A stretch of 64,000 bases of DNA, from positions 372,001 through 436,000 of the forward strand of contig NZ_JAJGNJ010000001.1 of the NCBI RefSeq assembly GCF_020781835.1, written 5' to 3'. The notes under the pieces were generated by a model. It made no database searches and was not told the origin of the DNA. It was given only the letters and a program-made list of their open reading frames with translations. The translations under genes and the position numbers were made by a program. Shown here one piece after another: positions 54,443 to 62,539 of the stretch (positions within the stretch are counted from its first letter, which is position 1; each line of letters begins with the position of its first letter). This stretch comes from Microbacterium testaceum (GTDB lineage Bacteria; Actinomycetota; Actinomycetes; Actinomycetales; Microbacteriaceae).

Positions 54443-55429
54443 TCAGCGCGGCTGCAACCCGGCCGCGCGGTAGATCGCGTCGACCGCGCGCATCGTTCCC
54501 ACCGCGCGGCGGGCGTCGAGGATGCTGTCGGCGCCGGTGGACAGCACGTCGCGCAGGTGTTCCAGCTGGCGGGAATAGCTGTTCTCCGCGGGGTCGACCG
54601 CGAGCTCACGCACTACCGCACCATCCGGTGAGGTCACCGTCAGCGTCGCGCCCCACTGCGGCACGATGACGCTCGTCGCGACGAGCGACGCGGCACGGCC
54701 GTCGACGCGCACCTCCATCGCTCCCGCATCGTCGCCGAGGAACGACGCCCGCACCGAAGCGGGGACGCCGCCGGGCAACCGCAGATCCGCATCGGTCTGC
54801 AGGTCGATGCGGGGGTCGGCGTCGTACGTTCGCGCCGAGGCCGCCACCACTTCGGGCTCACCCCACGCCGCCCGGAGCAGGTCCACCGCGTAGCAGCCGA
54901 CGTCCATCACCGCCCCGCCGGCCAGGTCGCCGTCGAGACGGATGTTGCCCGGCTTCACGACGAAGTGCGGGATGCTGAAGTCGACCGCGACCCGCTGGAT
55001 GTCGCCGAGGATCCCCGACCCGATCGTCGCGAGGAGCTCCGCGATGAACGGATGCAGACGGTAGTGGAAGCCGACGAACGCACGGCGGCCGCTGGCATCC
55101 GCCGTGTCGGCGATGGCCGCGGCGGTCGTCCCGTTCGCCGACAGCGGCTTCTCGCACAGCACGTGCTTCCCGGCCTCGAGCGCCCGCGTCGCCCACTCGG
55201 CGTGAACGATCGGCGGCAGCGCGAGGTAGACGAGATCCACGCGCGGGTCGGAGAACACGGCGTCATAGTCGCCCCACGCGGGGAGGTCGAGCCGTTCGGC
55301 GAACGCCCGCGCGCGCTCCGGGTCGCGCGCGCCGATCCGGACGACCTCGACTCCGTCGACCGTCCGGGCAGGCTCGACCATCGCGCGTTCGGCGATGCCA
55401 CCCGCCCCGAGAATCCCGACGCCGATCAT
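54443..55429 (-). CDS. Gfo/Idh/MocA family oxidoreductase (copy 2)
   Basis: A 328-residue NAD(P)-dependent dehydrogenase with VGILGAGGIAERA (about 3-15) and EKPLSAN (about 93-99, catalytic Lys). The C-terminal domain has GGAVMDVGCYAVDLLRAAWGEP, typical of sugar dehydrogenases such as glucose-fructose oxidoreductase-like proteins. GAGGGAGG lies upstream of the ATG. It is separated from the ThuA-like gene by a palindromic repeat, so it may be transcribed separately. Confidence 0.88.
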   Translation of the reverse strand: MIGVGILGAGGIAERAMVEPARTVDGVEVVRIGARDPERARAFAERLDLPAWGDYDAVFSDPRVDLVYLALPPIVHAEWATRALEAGKHVLCEKPLSANGTTAAAIADTADASGRRAFVGFHYRLHPFIAELLATIGSGILGDIQRVAVDFSIPHFVVKPGNIRLDGDLAGGAVMDVGCYAVDLLRAAWGEPEVVAASARTYDADPRIDLQTDADLRLPGGVPASVRASFLGDDAGAMEVRVDGRAASLVATSVIVPQWGATLTVTSPDGAVVRELAVDPAENSYSRQLEHLRDVLSTGADSILDARRAVGTMRAVDAIYRAAGLQPR

Positions 55430-55446
55430 GCTCGCCCTCCCTCATC

Positions 55447-55511
55447 CATAAACGCGATTCGCCGACATAAACAGAGCGTCCTCGCGTTTACGGGCGCGAA
55501 TCGCGTTTATG
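55447..55511. repeat. CATAAACGCG palindromic element, copy C
   Basis: A perfect 16-bp inverted repeat, CATAAACGCGATTCGC (55447-55462) and GCGAATCGCGTTTATG (55496-55511), with a 33-nt loop containing CGACATAAACAG and CGCGTTTACGG. It lies just after the ThuA-like gene, at the end of the operon starting beyond 64,000. Confidence 0.8.
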
Positions 55512-55578
55512 CCTGCCACTGCACACCGGCGGACGCGGGCACGCGCCCCGCCGCGCGGCGAGACACCGACCCCGGATG

Positions 55579-56442
55579 TCACCCCTCGCCGTTGTAGTAC
55601 GGCCAGGGGTTGATGCGGCGGTCGCCGCGGCGGTCGGGGCCGGTGAGCGTGACCTCGCCCGTCGCGGCCCACTCCACACCCCGCGGGAACATGCGGATGA
55701 ACTCGATGCGCCGGAACGTGTCGATGTCGTGCCCGATGGTGATCGTGAACGACCGGCCCGCGCCGTACTCGTTGATCCACGCGAGCGGCTGATCGGTGTT
55801 GATGCCCGGCAGCGCCGCGATCCCCTCCGGCGGGATGTCGACGGGGTAGTGCGACATCGGCCAGACCGGCGCCTTCTCGTACGCCTCGAGGTCGTCGAAG
55901 GTCGTCAGCAGCACCTGCGCGCCGTCGTACATCTGCACGCCGACGAGGATGTCGTCACCGGTGACGGTCCACGTCTCGTTGATGCCCTCGGTGATCGGAT
56001 GCCGGGGCTCGGCCGTCCGCAGGAGCGCCTCGCCCCACGGGCGCGGACGCAGCCCCGTCTCCCACGCGCTGAGCTTGGCTCCGCGCATGACGTTGTACTC
56101 CTCCGGGTAGCCCCAGCGGTCCTCCTGCGCGGCGGAGCCGTGGAACCAGACGATGCCCTTGCCCTCGTCGTGCACGAAGCGCAGGATCGCGGCATCCGTC
56201 TCCGGCCCGAACCCGGTCGCGATGTCGTGGTAGCCGTCACGGCCCTCGAACACGACGATCAGGACGTCGTACTTGTCGATGACGCTGGCGGGGAGTCCCC
56301 GCGGGTCCTCGACGACCCGGACCTTGAAGCGCCCGGTGTCCTCGAGCAGCGTCGTGATCCACTGGTTGTGCAGGCGGAAACTGCGGTGCGCGTTGTCGTG
56401 CTCGGTGGTCATGTGCCCCGAGAGGATCAGAACCTTCAGCAC
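55579..56442 (-). CDS. ThuA-like protein
   Basis: A 287-residue ThuA-domain protein (class I glutamine-amidotransferase-like fold, trehalose-utilisation family). ThuA and ThuB take part in breakdown of trehalose and related sugars by way of 3-keto forms, which matches the 3-oxidase context. Motifs include LILSGHMTTEHDNAHRS and GIVWFHGSAA (about 96-106), with SHYPVD later on. GTG 56442 follows the upstream stop by 4 bp. It likely cleaves or converts a 3-keto sugar product. Confidence 0.82.
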   Translation of the reverse strand: MLKVLILSGHMTTEHDNAHRSFRLHNQWITTLLEDTGRFKVRVVEDPRGLPASVIDKYDVLIVVFEGRDGYHDIATGFGPETDAAILRFVHDEGKGIVWFHGSAAQEDRWGYPEEYNVMRGAKLSAWETGLRPRPWGEALLRTAEPRHPITEGINETWTVTGDDILVGVQMYDGAQVLLTTFDDLEAYEKAPVWPMSHYPVDIPPEGIAALPGINTDQPLAWINEYGAGRSFTITIGHDIDTFRRIEFIRMFPRGVEWAATGEVTLTGPDRRGDRRINPWPYYNGEG

Positions 56443-56446
56443 GGCT

Positions 56447-57451
56447 TCAGTCCTTCGAGCTGAACGCCGCGTCGAACAGCTGGTGCGGCGGGGTGATCTC
56501 GGCGAGCTTGCGCACGAAGGCGAGGGCCTCGGGGCCGCCGACGAGGCGATCCATGCCGGCGTCCTCCCACTCCACGCTCGTCGGGCCGTCGTAGCCGATC
56601 GAGTTCAGCGCACGGAACAGCGGCTCCCACGGCACGGCGCCGTGTCCGGTGGACACGAACGTCCACCCGCGACGCGGGTTGTCCCACGACAGGTGCGAGC
56701 CGAGGACGCCGTTGCGGCCGTCGAGGTTGGTCACCGACTCCTTGCAGTGCACGTGGAAGATGTGCTCGGCGAAGTCGAGGACGAACGCGACCGAGTCCAG
56801 CTGCTGCCAGACGAAGTGCGACGGGTCGAAGTTGAACCCGAAGCTCTTCCGGTGCCCGATCGCCTCGAGCGTCTTCTTCGCCGTCCAATAGTCGTACGCG
56901 ATCTCGGACGGGTGCACCTCGAGCGCGAAGCGGACCCCGACCTCCTCGAACACGTCGAGGATCGGGTTCCACCGGTCGGCGAAGTCGCGGTAGCCGGCCT
57001 CGATCATCGCGTCGGATGCCGGTGGGAACATCGCGACGTACTTCCAGATGCTCGACCCGGTGAACCCGGTGACCGTCGAGACGCCCAGCTTCGCGGCGAA
57101 GCGGGCGGTGTTCTTGAGGTCTTCCGCGGCGCGCTGCCGCACGCCCTCGGCATCCCCGTCGCCCCACACGCGCGAAGGCACGATGTCGTGGTGCCGCTCG
57201 TCGATGGGGTCATCGCACACGGCCTGTCCGACGAGGTGGTTGGCGATGGTCCACACCTTCAGGCCGTTGCGCTCGAGGATGTCCCGGCGCGACTGGACGT
57301 ACTCGGCGTCGTCCCAGCGCGAGACGTCGATGTGGTCGCCCCAGCAGGCGATCTCGAGGCCGTCGTAGCCCCACTCGCCCGCGAGGCGCGCGACCTCTTC
57401 GAACGGGAGATCGGCCCACTGGCCGGTGAACAGGGTGATCGGGCGTGCCAT
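56447..57451 (-). CDS. Sugar phosphate isomerase/epimerase family protein
   Basis: A 334-residue TIM-barrel protein. Ligand residues are expected in FALEVHPSE (Glu), FGFNFDPSH (Asp), FHVHCKES (His) and TSVEWEDAG (Glu). It resembles enzymes that isomerise keto-sugars and is 14 bp after the Gfo/Idh/MocA gene. GGAG sits 5 nt before the ATG. It probably acts on the sugar fragment after deglycosylation. Confidence 0.88.
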   Translation of the reverse strand: MARPITLFTGQWADLPFEEVARLAGEWGYDGLEIACWGDHIDVSRWDDAEYVQSRRDILERNGLKVWTIANHLVGQAVCDDPIDERHHDIVPSRVWGDGDAEGVRQRAAEDLKNTARFAAKLGVSTVTGFTGSSIWKYVAMFPPASDAMIEAGYRDFADRWNPILDVFEEVGVRFALEVHPSEIAYDYWTAKKTLEAIGHRKSFGFNFDPSHFVWQQLDSVAFVLDFAEHIFHVHCKESVTNLDGRNGVLGSHLSWDNPRRGWTFVSTGHGAVPWEPLFRALNSIGYDGPTSVEWEDAGMDRLVGGPEALAFVRKLAEITPPHQLFDAAFSSKD

Positions 57452-57465
57452 GAGGCTCCTTCGCG

Positions 57466-58656
57466 TCAGGCGACCGGGATGCCGGCGGTCACGCCGGTCC
57501 AGGCCGAATCGTTGTTGCTGCTGCGCTCGACGGCGTCGAGGACACGCTGCACCGACAACCCCTCCGCGAACGAGGGGTGCGGGTCGGTGCCGGCGTCGAT
57601 CGCCTCGACCAGGTCGACGACCTGGTGGGAGAAGCCGTGCTCGTAGCCGAGCATGTGGCCCGCCGGCCACCACGCCGACACGTAGGGGTGCACCGGCTCG
57701 GTGACGAGGATCTGCGTGAAACCCTGACGCCCCTCGGGCGCCGTGCGGTCGTAGAACCGCAGGCTGTTGAGGTCCTCCAGGTCGAACGCCAGCGCGCCCC
57801 GGTCGCCCGACACCTCGATCGTCAGGGCGTTCTTGCGACCGGTCGCGAACCGCGTCGCCTCGAACGACGCCAGCGCGCCGTTCGACAGGCGTCCGGTGAA
57901 GATCGCGGCGTCGTCCACCGTGACCTGACCGACGCCCTCGCCGGCCGACCCCGACAGGCCCGAGCCGGCGGCCTGCAGCGGCCGTTCCTTCACGATCGTC
58001 TCGAGGGTCCCCGTGACGCTGTCGATGTCGAGACCCGTGACGAATCGCGTCATGTCGATGATGTGCGCGCCGATGTCGCCCAGGGCTCCCGAGCCGGCGT
58101 GCTCCTTCTGCAGCCGCCACGCGAGCGGCATCCGCGGGTCGACGAGCCAGTCCTGCCGGTAGGCGGCGCGCACCTGCTGCACGGTCCCCACGGCGCCCTC
58201 GGCGATCATGTCGCGCAGCAGCGTCACGGCGGGCACGCGTCGGTACGTGAACCCGACCATCGACCGGATGCCACGCGCCCGCGCCCGCTCCGCCGCCTCG
58301 GCCATCGCCTCGGCCTCGGCCACGGTGTTCGCCAGCGGCTTCTCGCACAGGACGTGCTTGCCCGCCTCGAGCGCGGCGATCGCGATCTCGGCGTGCGAGT
58401 CGCCCGGCGTGACGATGTCGACGATGTCGATGTCGGGGCGTTCGATCACCTCGCGCCAATCGGTGGCCGATTCCGCCCAGCCCCACTTCGCGGCGGCGGA
58501 TGCCACGGCATCCGCGTTCCGACCGACCACGACGGCCATCTCCACCGGGCGCGCCAGATCGAACACGTGCGGCGCCTGCCGCCACCCGACCGAGTGCGCC
58601 GCCCCCATGAAGCCGTAGCCGATCATCGCCACGCGGAGGGGCCGGGCGGAGGTCAT
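57466..58656 (-). CDS. Gfo/Idh/MocA family oxidoreductase (copy 3)
   Basis: A 396-residue dehydrogenase with [14 protein letters not shown] (about 9-22) and the catalytic EKPLAN (about 108). The C-terminal domain includes [17 protein letters not shown], which contains the conserved GDIGxH/D motif. It has the length and layout of 3-keto-sugar reductases such as ThuB-like proteins. ATG 58656 overlaps the beta2 stop (ATGA). It likely re-reduces the 3-keto sugar released by the alpha2/beta2 enzyme. Confidence 0.9.
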   Translation of the reverse strand: MTSARPLRVAMIGYGFMGAAHSVGWRQAPHVFDLARPVEMAVVVGRNADAVASAAAKWGWAESATDWREVIERPDIDIVDIVTPGDSHAEIAIAALEAGKHVLCEKPLANTVAEAEAMAEAAERARARGIRSMVGFTYRRVPAVTLLRDMIAEGAVGTVQQVRAAYRQDWLVDPRMPLAWRLQKEHAGSGALGDIGAHIIDMTRFVTGLDIDSVTGTLETIVKERPLQAAGSGLSGSAGEGVGQVTVDDAAIFTGRLSNGALASFEATRFATGRKNALTIEVSGDRGALAFDLEDLNSLRFYDRTAPEGRQGFTQILVTEPVHPYVSAWWPAGHMLGYEHGFSHQVVDLVEAIDAGTDPHPSFAEGLSVQRVLDAVERSSNNDSAWTGVTAGIPVA

Positions 58657-59069
58657 GCCAGCACCAGTTCGCGCTCGACCGGCACGCGGTTCGTGACGTA
58701 GCGACCGGGTCCGCCGTCGACGCCGGGCATGATCTGCATGTAGAGCAGGCGCATCGTCAGCACGACCTCGACGGTGATCCTCTCGCCCGCCGCGGGCGGG
58801 GTGTCGAGGCGGATCAGGACGTCGGGGCGGTCGGCGACGAACCACAGGGTGTCCGACTGCTCCGGCAGCTCCTTGACGCGGTACTCGCGACCCGCGAGCG
58901 AGAAGCGGAGGTCCTCGGTCGGGACCGCGACACCGTTGACCGTGGCGGCGACACCGTCGACGGCCGAGAGCCAGAGGCTGCGGTACCAGGGCAGCTGCAG
59001 CGAGACGGCGAGCCCGTCGTCGGTGCGACGGACGTCCTTATCGGCGAACAGGGAGTTATGGGTGGCCAC
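58653..59069 (-). CDS. DUF6379-like protein, C-glycoside deglycosidase beta subunit (beta2)
   Basis: A 138-residue DUF6379-type beta subunit with the hallmark [16 protein letters not shown] (about 24-39) and a C-terminal beta region ending [12 protein letters not shown] 59069 has AGGAG 6 nt upstream. It is separated from its likely alpha2 partner by an NTF2-like gene, unlike beta1 and beta3, which directly precede their alpha genes. Confidence 0.8.
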   Translation of the reverse strand: MATHNSLFADKDVRRTDDGLAVSLQLPWYRSLWLSAVDGVAATVNGVAVPTEDLRFSLAGREYRVKELPEQSDTLWFVADRPDVLIRLDTPPAAGERITVEVVLTMRLLYMQIMPGVDGGPGRYVTNRVPVERELVLA

Positions 59070-59077
59070 GGCGACTC

Positions 59078-59860
59078 CTAGGCGAACGTGTCGACGAAGT
59101 GCTCGTGCGCGACCGGCGGCACGGGCTCGAGCTTCTGCGTCGTCTCGGGGCTGTACGGGTGGTTCTTCGTCGGCACCGGCTCGTCGGCCGGGGGCATGAA
59201 GACGGGCTTTCCGTCGTCGCCGAAGTACATGAGGTCGAGGTCGAACGCGCCCTGGTTCTTCAGGCCGAAGCTGACCCAGTTCTCCTCGAAGGGCGCGCGG
59301 GCCAGCTCGTAGCAGCGGAACTTCCAGAACTTCCACTCGCCGTCCTGCTTGAGGAAGTCGATGGCGTACTTGCACCACACCCAGTGCGCCCAGACCTTCT
59401 TGCCGAGCACCTCCTCGGGCGAGTACATGTCGGGGAACGCCTCGGCGACCTTGGGGTCGGTCAGGCCCGACTCGGTGCCGGCCATCATCCACACGCCCTT
59501 GGCGGTCTTGCCGTCGGCGGCGACCTCGATCACGGGGGTGGTCGTCGCGTGCAGGATGAGCTTGCCCTCCGGGTGGGGGCGACCGCGGTGGTAGTCGGTG
59601 ACGCTCTGCCAGGTCGTGTACTGACCGGCGTTGGTGTAGCGGGCGCGGATGCCCTCCGTGCCCTCCTTCACCCACAGCGGGATGATCTGCTCGTCTTCGA
59701 ACGCGTTGTGCAGGTACATGTAGCGGTTGAACAGGTTCTCGACCTGCCCGCGGTCCTCGGCACGCTGCGCGAGGGCGTGCGCGGCCTCGACCTGCTCACG
59801 CAAGCGCGCGACCTCGGCGACGAGGTCGGCGACGGACGCCTCGGCGGTGGTGTTCGACAT
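59078..59860 (-). CDS. NTF2/SnoaL-like protein inside the deglycosidase operon
   Basis: A 260-residue protein of the SnoaL_4-like NTF2 group. An N-terminal coiled coil (about 10-35) is followed by QVENLFNRYMYLHNAFEDEQIIPLWVK-type cone-fold core (about 40-65), KFWKFRCYELARAPFEENW (about 175-193) and a Pro-rich C-terminus. GAAGGAG precedes the ATG. Its position between alpha2 and beta2 suggests a role in the same reaction, such as dehydration or isomerisation of the aglycone or sugar. No catalytic residues can be named. Confidence 0.78.
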   Translation of the reverse strand: MSNTTAEASVADLVAEVARLREQVEAAHALAQRAEDRGQVENLFNRYMYLHNAFEDEQIIPLWVKEGTEGIRARYTNAGQYTTWQSVTDYHRGRPHPEGKLILHATTTPVIEVAADGKTAKGVWMMAGTESGLTDPKVAEAFPDMYSPEEVLGKKVWAHWVWCKYAIDFLKQDGEWKFWKFRCYELARAPFEENWVSFGLKNQGAFDLDLMYFGDDGKPVFMPPADEPVPTKNHPYSPETTQKLEPVPPVAHEHFVDTFA

Positions 59861-59884
59861 GGATACTCCTTCGTGATCCGGGAC

Positions 59885-60919
59885 TCAGGCCGGCTGGCGC
59901 GCGGCGACGGTCTCTTCGATGGCGGTGCGCATGAGCGCGTGCTGCTTCTTGACGAGGTCGATCGGGTCGCTCTCGCCGAGGTCGCTGAAGGCGTGACCCT
60001 CCCATTCGCTGGAGAGGTAGCCCTGATATCCGCCCTCGACGAACTGCTTCACGATGCGCGGGATGTCCATGGCGGGCTCCTGGCCGTCGGCACCGATGTC
60101 GTAGAACTTCGCGTGCACGTGGAAGATCTGCGGCATGATGTCGAGCCATTCCTCCGGCGGCACGAGCCCGTGCATGTTGAACGCGAGGCGCGTGAAGGGC
60201 CCGAAGCGCAGGAAGTCGACGCCTTCGCCCGAGAGGTAGTCCTCGAATTTCTGGTTGCGCACGTGCATCGGCGCCGGCTCGTGCCAGATCTCCTCCATGA
60301 CGGGGAAGTGCTTCTCGTCCATGCCCATGTTCCGGAGCGTCCGCAGCAGGGTCGGCGAGAGGCTGTGCATCGTCGAGGAGAAGTCGGCGGTGAAGCCGAG
60401 ACGGTCACTGTCGAGCTCCGCGTACAGCTCACGGATCTGCTGCACCTTCGGGGTGTTCGGCCCCTCGGGCGCGTGGATCTCGTACCCGAGCTTCTGGTCG
60501 TACTTCTCCGCGAGCGGGAGGAGGCTGCGCAGCAGCTCCTTGCCCGCGGAGCGGATGACGATGCGCCGGAACCCGAGCTTGTGGGCCGACGTCAGCTGCC
60601 GGGCGAGGAACTCGTGCTCCTCATCGGGCGTCATGTCACGGTCCTTGCGGCGCCCCATGTCGAGGTTGGTTCCCACCGCGCTCGCCTCGAGACCGTACTT
60701 CTCGAGGGAGTCGAACCACAGCTTCACGAAGTCGTCGTCGACGTCGGGGTACGACCGCAGGAGCTGCGCGAAGTTGAACTCGACGCCCGGGCCGATGCCC
60801 TGCTCGTACACCTCGCGGATCAGCGTCTCGGGGGTGTACAGGCCGGCGGCGAACTCGCTCGTCATCGAATACAGGGTGGTCCCGAGCTTGATGCCGGTCC
60901 CGGCGATGCCGTCACTCAT
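59885..60919 (-). CDS. C-glycoside deglycosidase alpha-like TIM barrel (alpha2)
   Basis: A 344-residue metal-dependent barrel. Ligands are Glu147 (GYEIHAPEG), Asp179 (FTADFSS), His269 (FHVHAKF) and Glu305 (SSEWEG). It is similar to alpha1 and to alpha3. The ATG has AAAGGA about 8 nt upstream. Known alpha subunits cleave the C-C bond of 3-keto C-glycosides by proton abstraction and beta-elimination at a Mn2+ site. A plain isomerase function remains possible. Confidence 0.82.
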   Translation of the reverse strand: MSDGIAGTGIKLGTTLYSMTSEFAAGLYTPETLIREVYEQGIGPGVEFNFAQLLRSYPDVDDDFVKLWFDSLEKYGLEASAVGTNLDMGRRKDRDMTPDEEHEFLARQLTSAHKLGFRRIVIRSAGKELLRSLLPLAEKYDQKLGYEIHAPEGPNTPKVQQIRELYAELDSDRLGFTADFSSTMHSLSPTLLRTLRNMGMDEKHFPVMEEIWHEPAPMHVRNQKFEDYLSGEGVDFLRFGPFTRLAFNMHGLVPPEEWLDIMPQIFHVHAKFYDIGADGQEPAMDIPRIVKQFVEGGYQGYLSSEWEGHAFSDLGESDPIDLVKKQHALMRTAIEETVAARQPA

Positions 60920-60942
60920 GGCGGGTGTCCTTTCAGAGGTGG

Positions 60943-62046
60943 TCACGCGCGCACGGCGTGCGAGAGGTGGGCGTCGATGGTGCGCCGAGCCTCGGCGGCA
61001 TCCGTGATCATGCGAGAGCCCGCGGCTTCGGCGGCCGTGCGCTGGATCGCCTGCTCCGCGCGGATGATCTCGAACGGGCTCTGCCAGTGGTTCCAGTGCC
61101 AGCTCTCGTATTCGCTCGAGACGGCACCGCTGTAGCCGTTGTCGACGAGCAGCGTGATGAGGTCGGCGACGGGCACCGAGGGCTCCTGACCGTTCTCGTC
61201 GATGCCGAAGAACTTTCCGTGCACGTGACGGATCCAGGGCATGATCTCGAGCCAATCGTCCACGCGCGCGGGACCGAAAAGCCCCGTGCCGTTGATCCCG
61301 AAGTCGATGCCGAGGTCGGGCCGGCCGTACTGGTGGCCGAGGCCGATGAACCGGCCGAAGCGCTGCCCGTGGTCGGCCTGGTCGGCCGGCGGACCCTGCT
61401 CGTAGTACTCGTCCCACAGGGCGACGACCGCGGCGAGCAAGTCCTCGGAGGCCCCGCGGCGGCGGTACGCCTCGATCAGCGACGGCGCAAAGCCGCTCAC
61501 CGTGGCACCCCAGTCCATCGTGAAGCCGAGGAAGGGCGAGCCGACCTTCTCGTACCGGTCGCGCAGCGCGAGGATCCGCGGGTGCGAGGCGTACTGGTCG
61601 GCGTGGACCTCGAGCGCCAGCGTGACGCCGTACTCCTCGGCGATGGGGGCCAGCGCCTCCATCGAGTCGGGCGTGAGCGAGATCTGCACGCGCGCGATGG
61701 GGAAGCCGAGCTTCGCCGCCGCCGCGATCTGCTTGCGCATGTAGGCGATGAGCTCGTCCTGGTCCATGAGCTTGTCGGGGCGCAGGCCGATGTCGGCGTT
61801 GACCGCGAGCGACGTGCGCACGAGGCCGACCTCGTCGATGAGGTCGGAGAAGCGGCCGGCGAAGTGGTCGTCGATCTCGGGGAACCCGCGGAAGCTGGAG
61901 AACCCGATGATCTCCAGACCCGGGCCGAAGCCCTCGGCCGCCGTCTTGCGGATGAGCTGATCGAGGTCGTACTCGCGGCCGTGGAAGGCGCGGGTGAAGC
62001 TGTAGAGCGTGACGCCCTGGATGGGCGTGCCCTTCTCCGCGGTCAT
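60943..62046 (-). CDS. C-glycoside deglycosidase alpha-like TIM barrel (alpha1)
   Basis: A 367-residue barrel protein. Ligands are Glu146 (LALEVHADQ), Asp178 (FTMDWGA), His276 (RHVHGKFF) and Glu312 (SSEYESWHW). It begins with GVTLYSFTRAFHGREY (about 11-26), the usual opening of this group. The ATG overlaps the beta1 stop (ATGA), the tightest alpha/beta pair in the window. A C-terminal tail of about 40 residues beyond the barrel is rich in Ala and Arg. Confidence 0.85.
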   Translation of the reverse strand: MTAEKGTPIQGVTLYSFTRAFHGREYDLDQLIRKTAAEGFGPGLEIIGFSSFRGFPEIDDHFAGRFSDLIDEVGLVRTSLAVNADIGLRPDKLMDQDELIAYMRKQIAAAAKLGFPIARVQISLTPDSMEALAPIAEEYGVTLALEVHADQYASHPRILALRDRYEKVGSPFLGFTMDWGATVSGFAPSLIEAYRRRGASEDLLAAVVALWDEYYEQGPPADQADHGQRFGRFIGLGHQYGRPDLGIDFGINGTGLFGPARVDDWLEIMPWIRHVHGKFFGIDENGQEPSVPVADLITLLVDNGYSGAVSSEYESWHWNHWQSPFEIIRAEQAIQRTAAEAAGSRMITDAAEARRTIDAHLSHAVRA

Positions 62047-62450
62047 GCGTGCGCCTCCTCGTCCTGGCGGACCGACATCGTCTTCGTGTCGTGCTCCTCG
62101 ATGTGGAGCACCTGGTCGTCGGCGATGATGATGTACGGGATGTAGAGCTCGAGGTCGACGCGCACCTCGTGCTCTCCGGCATCCACGGCCAGGTCACCCG
62201 AGAGCACGGCGGAGTCGGTGGGGAACCACCACTCCTGCGTGTTCTCCTTCATCTGCGCGAACGTGAACTCCACACCGTTCATCTGCCAGCGCAGGGAATC
62301 GGTGGGGGCCTCGGCGCCGTCGATCGTGAGCTTCGCCGCAGAGATGCAGGATGCGGGCAGCGCGCGGTACCAGGGCAGACGAACGTCGACCGCCGCTCGT
62401 CCGTCGCGGACACTCAGTGTGCCCTGTTCGATGATGCGATCCGGGATCAC
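62043..62450 (-). CDS. DUF6379-like protein, C-glycoside deglycosidase beta subunit (beta1)
   Basis: A 135-residue DUF6379-type beta subunit with VDVRLPWYRALPASCISA (about 21-38). The C-terminal part (DLELYIPYIIIADDQVLHIEEHD) is beta-rich and acidic. GTG 62450 has GGAGG 6 nt upstream. It is the first gene after the GMC oxidase gene in an operon continuing through alpha1. Confidence 0.82.
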   Translation of the reverse strand: MIPDRIIEQGTLSVRDGRAAVDVRLPWYRALPASCISAAKLTIDGAEAPTDSLRWQMNGVEFTFAQMKENTQEWWFPTDSAVLSGDLAVDAGEHEVRVDLELYIPYIIIADDQVLHIEEHDTKTMSVRQDEEAHA

Positions 62451-62494
62451 CGGGACCTCCTCGTTGGTGCGACCGCAGCCGCAGACCTCTTTGT

Positions 62495-62525
62495 CTCTAT
62501 TTCTACACTGTAATGTCGGATTCCT
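62495..62525 (-). promoter_or_regulatory. Candidate promoter/operator before beta1
   Basis: On the minus strand CGACATTA (62511-62518), then CAGT and GTAG, precede the -10-like TAGAAA. The same CGACATTA-N4-GTAG order occurs before beta3. Confidence 0.5.
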
Positions 62526-62539
62526 GCATAAGCAAGGAA

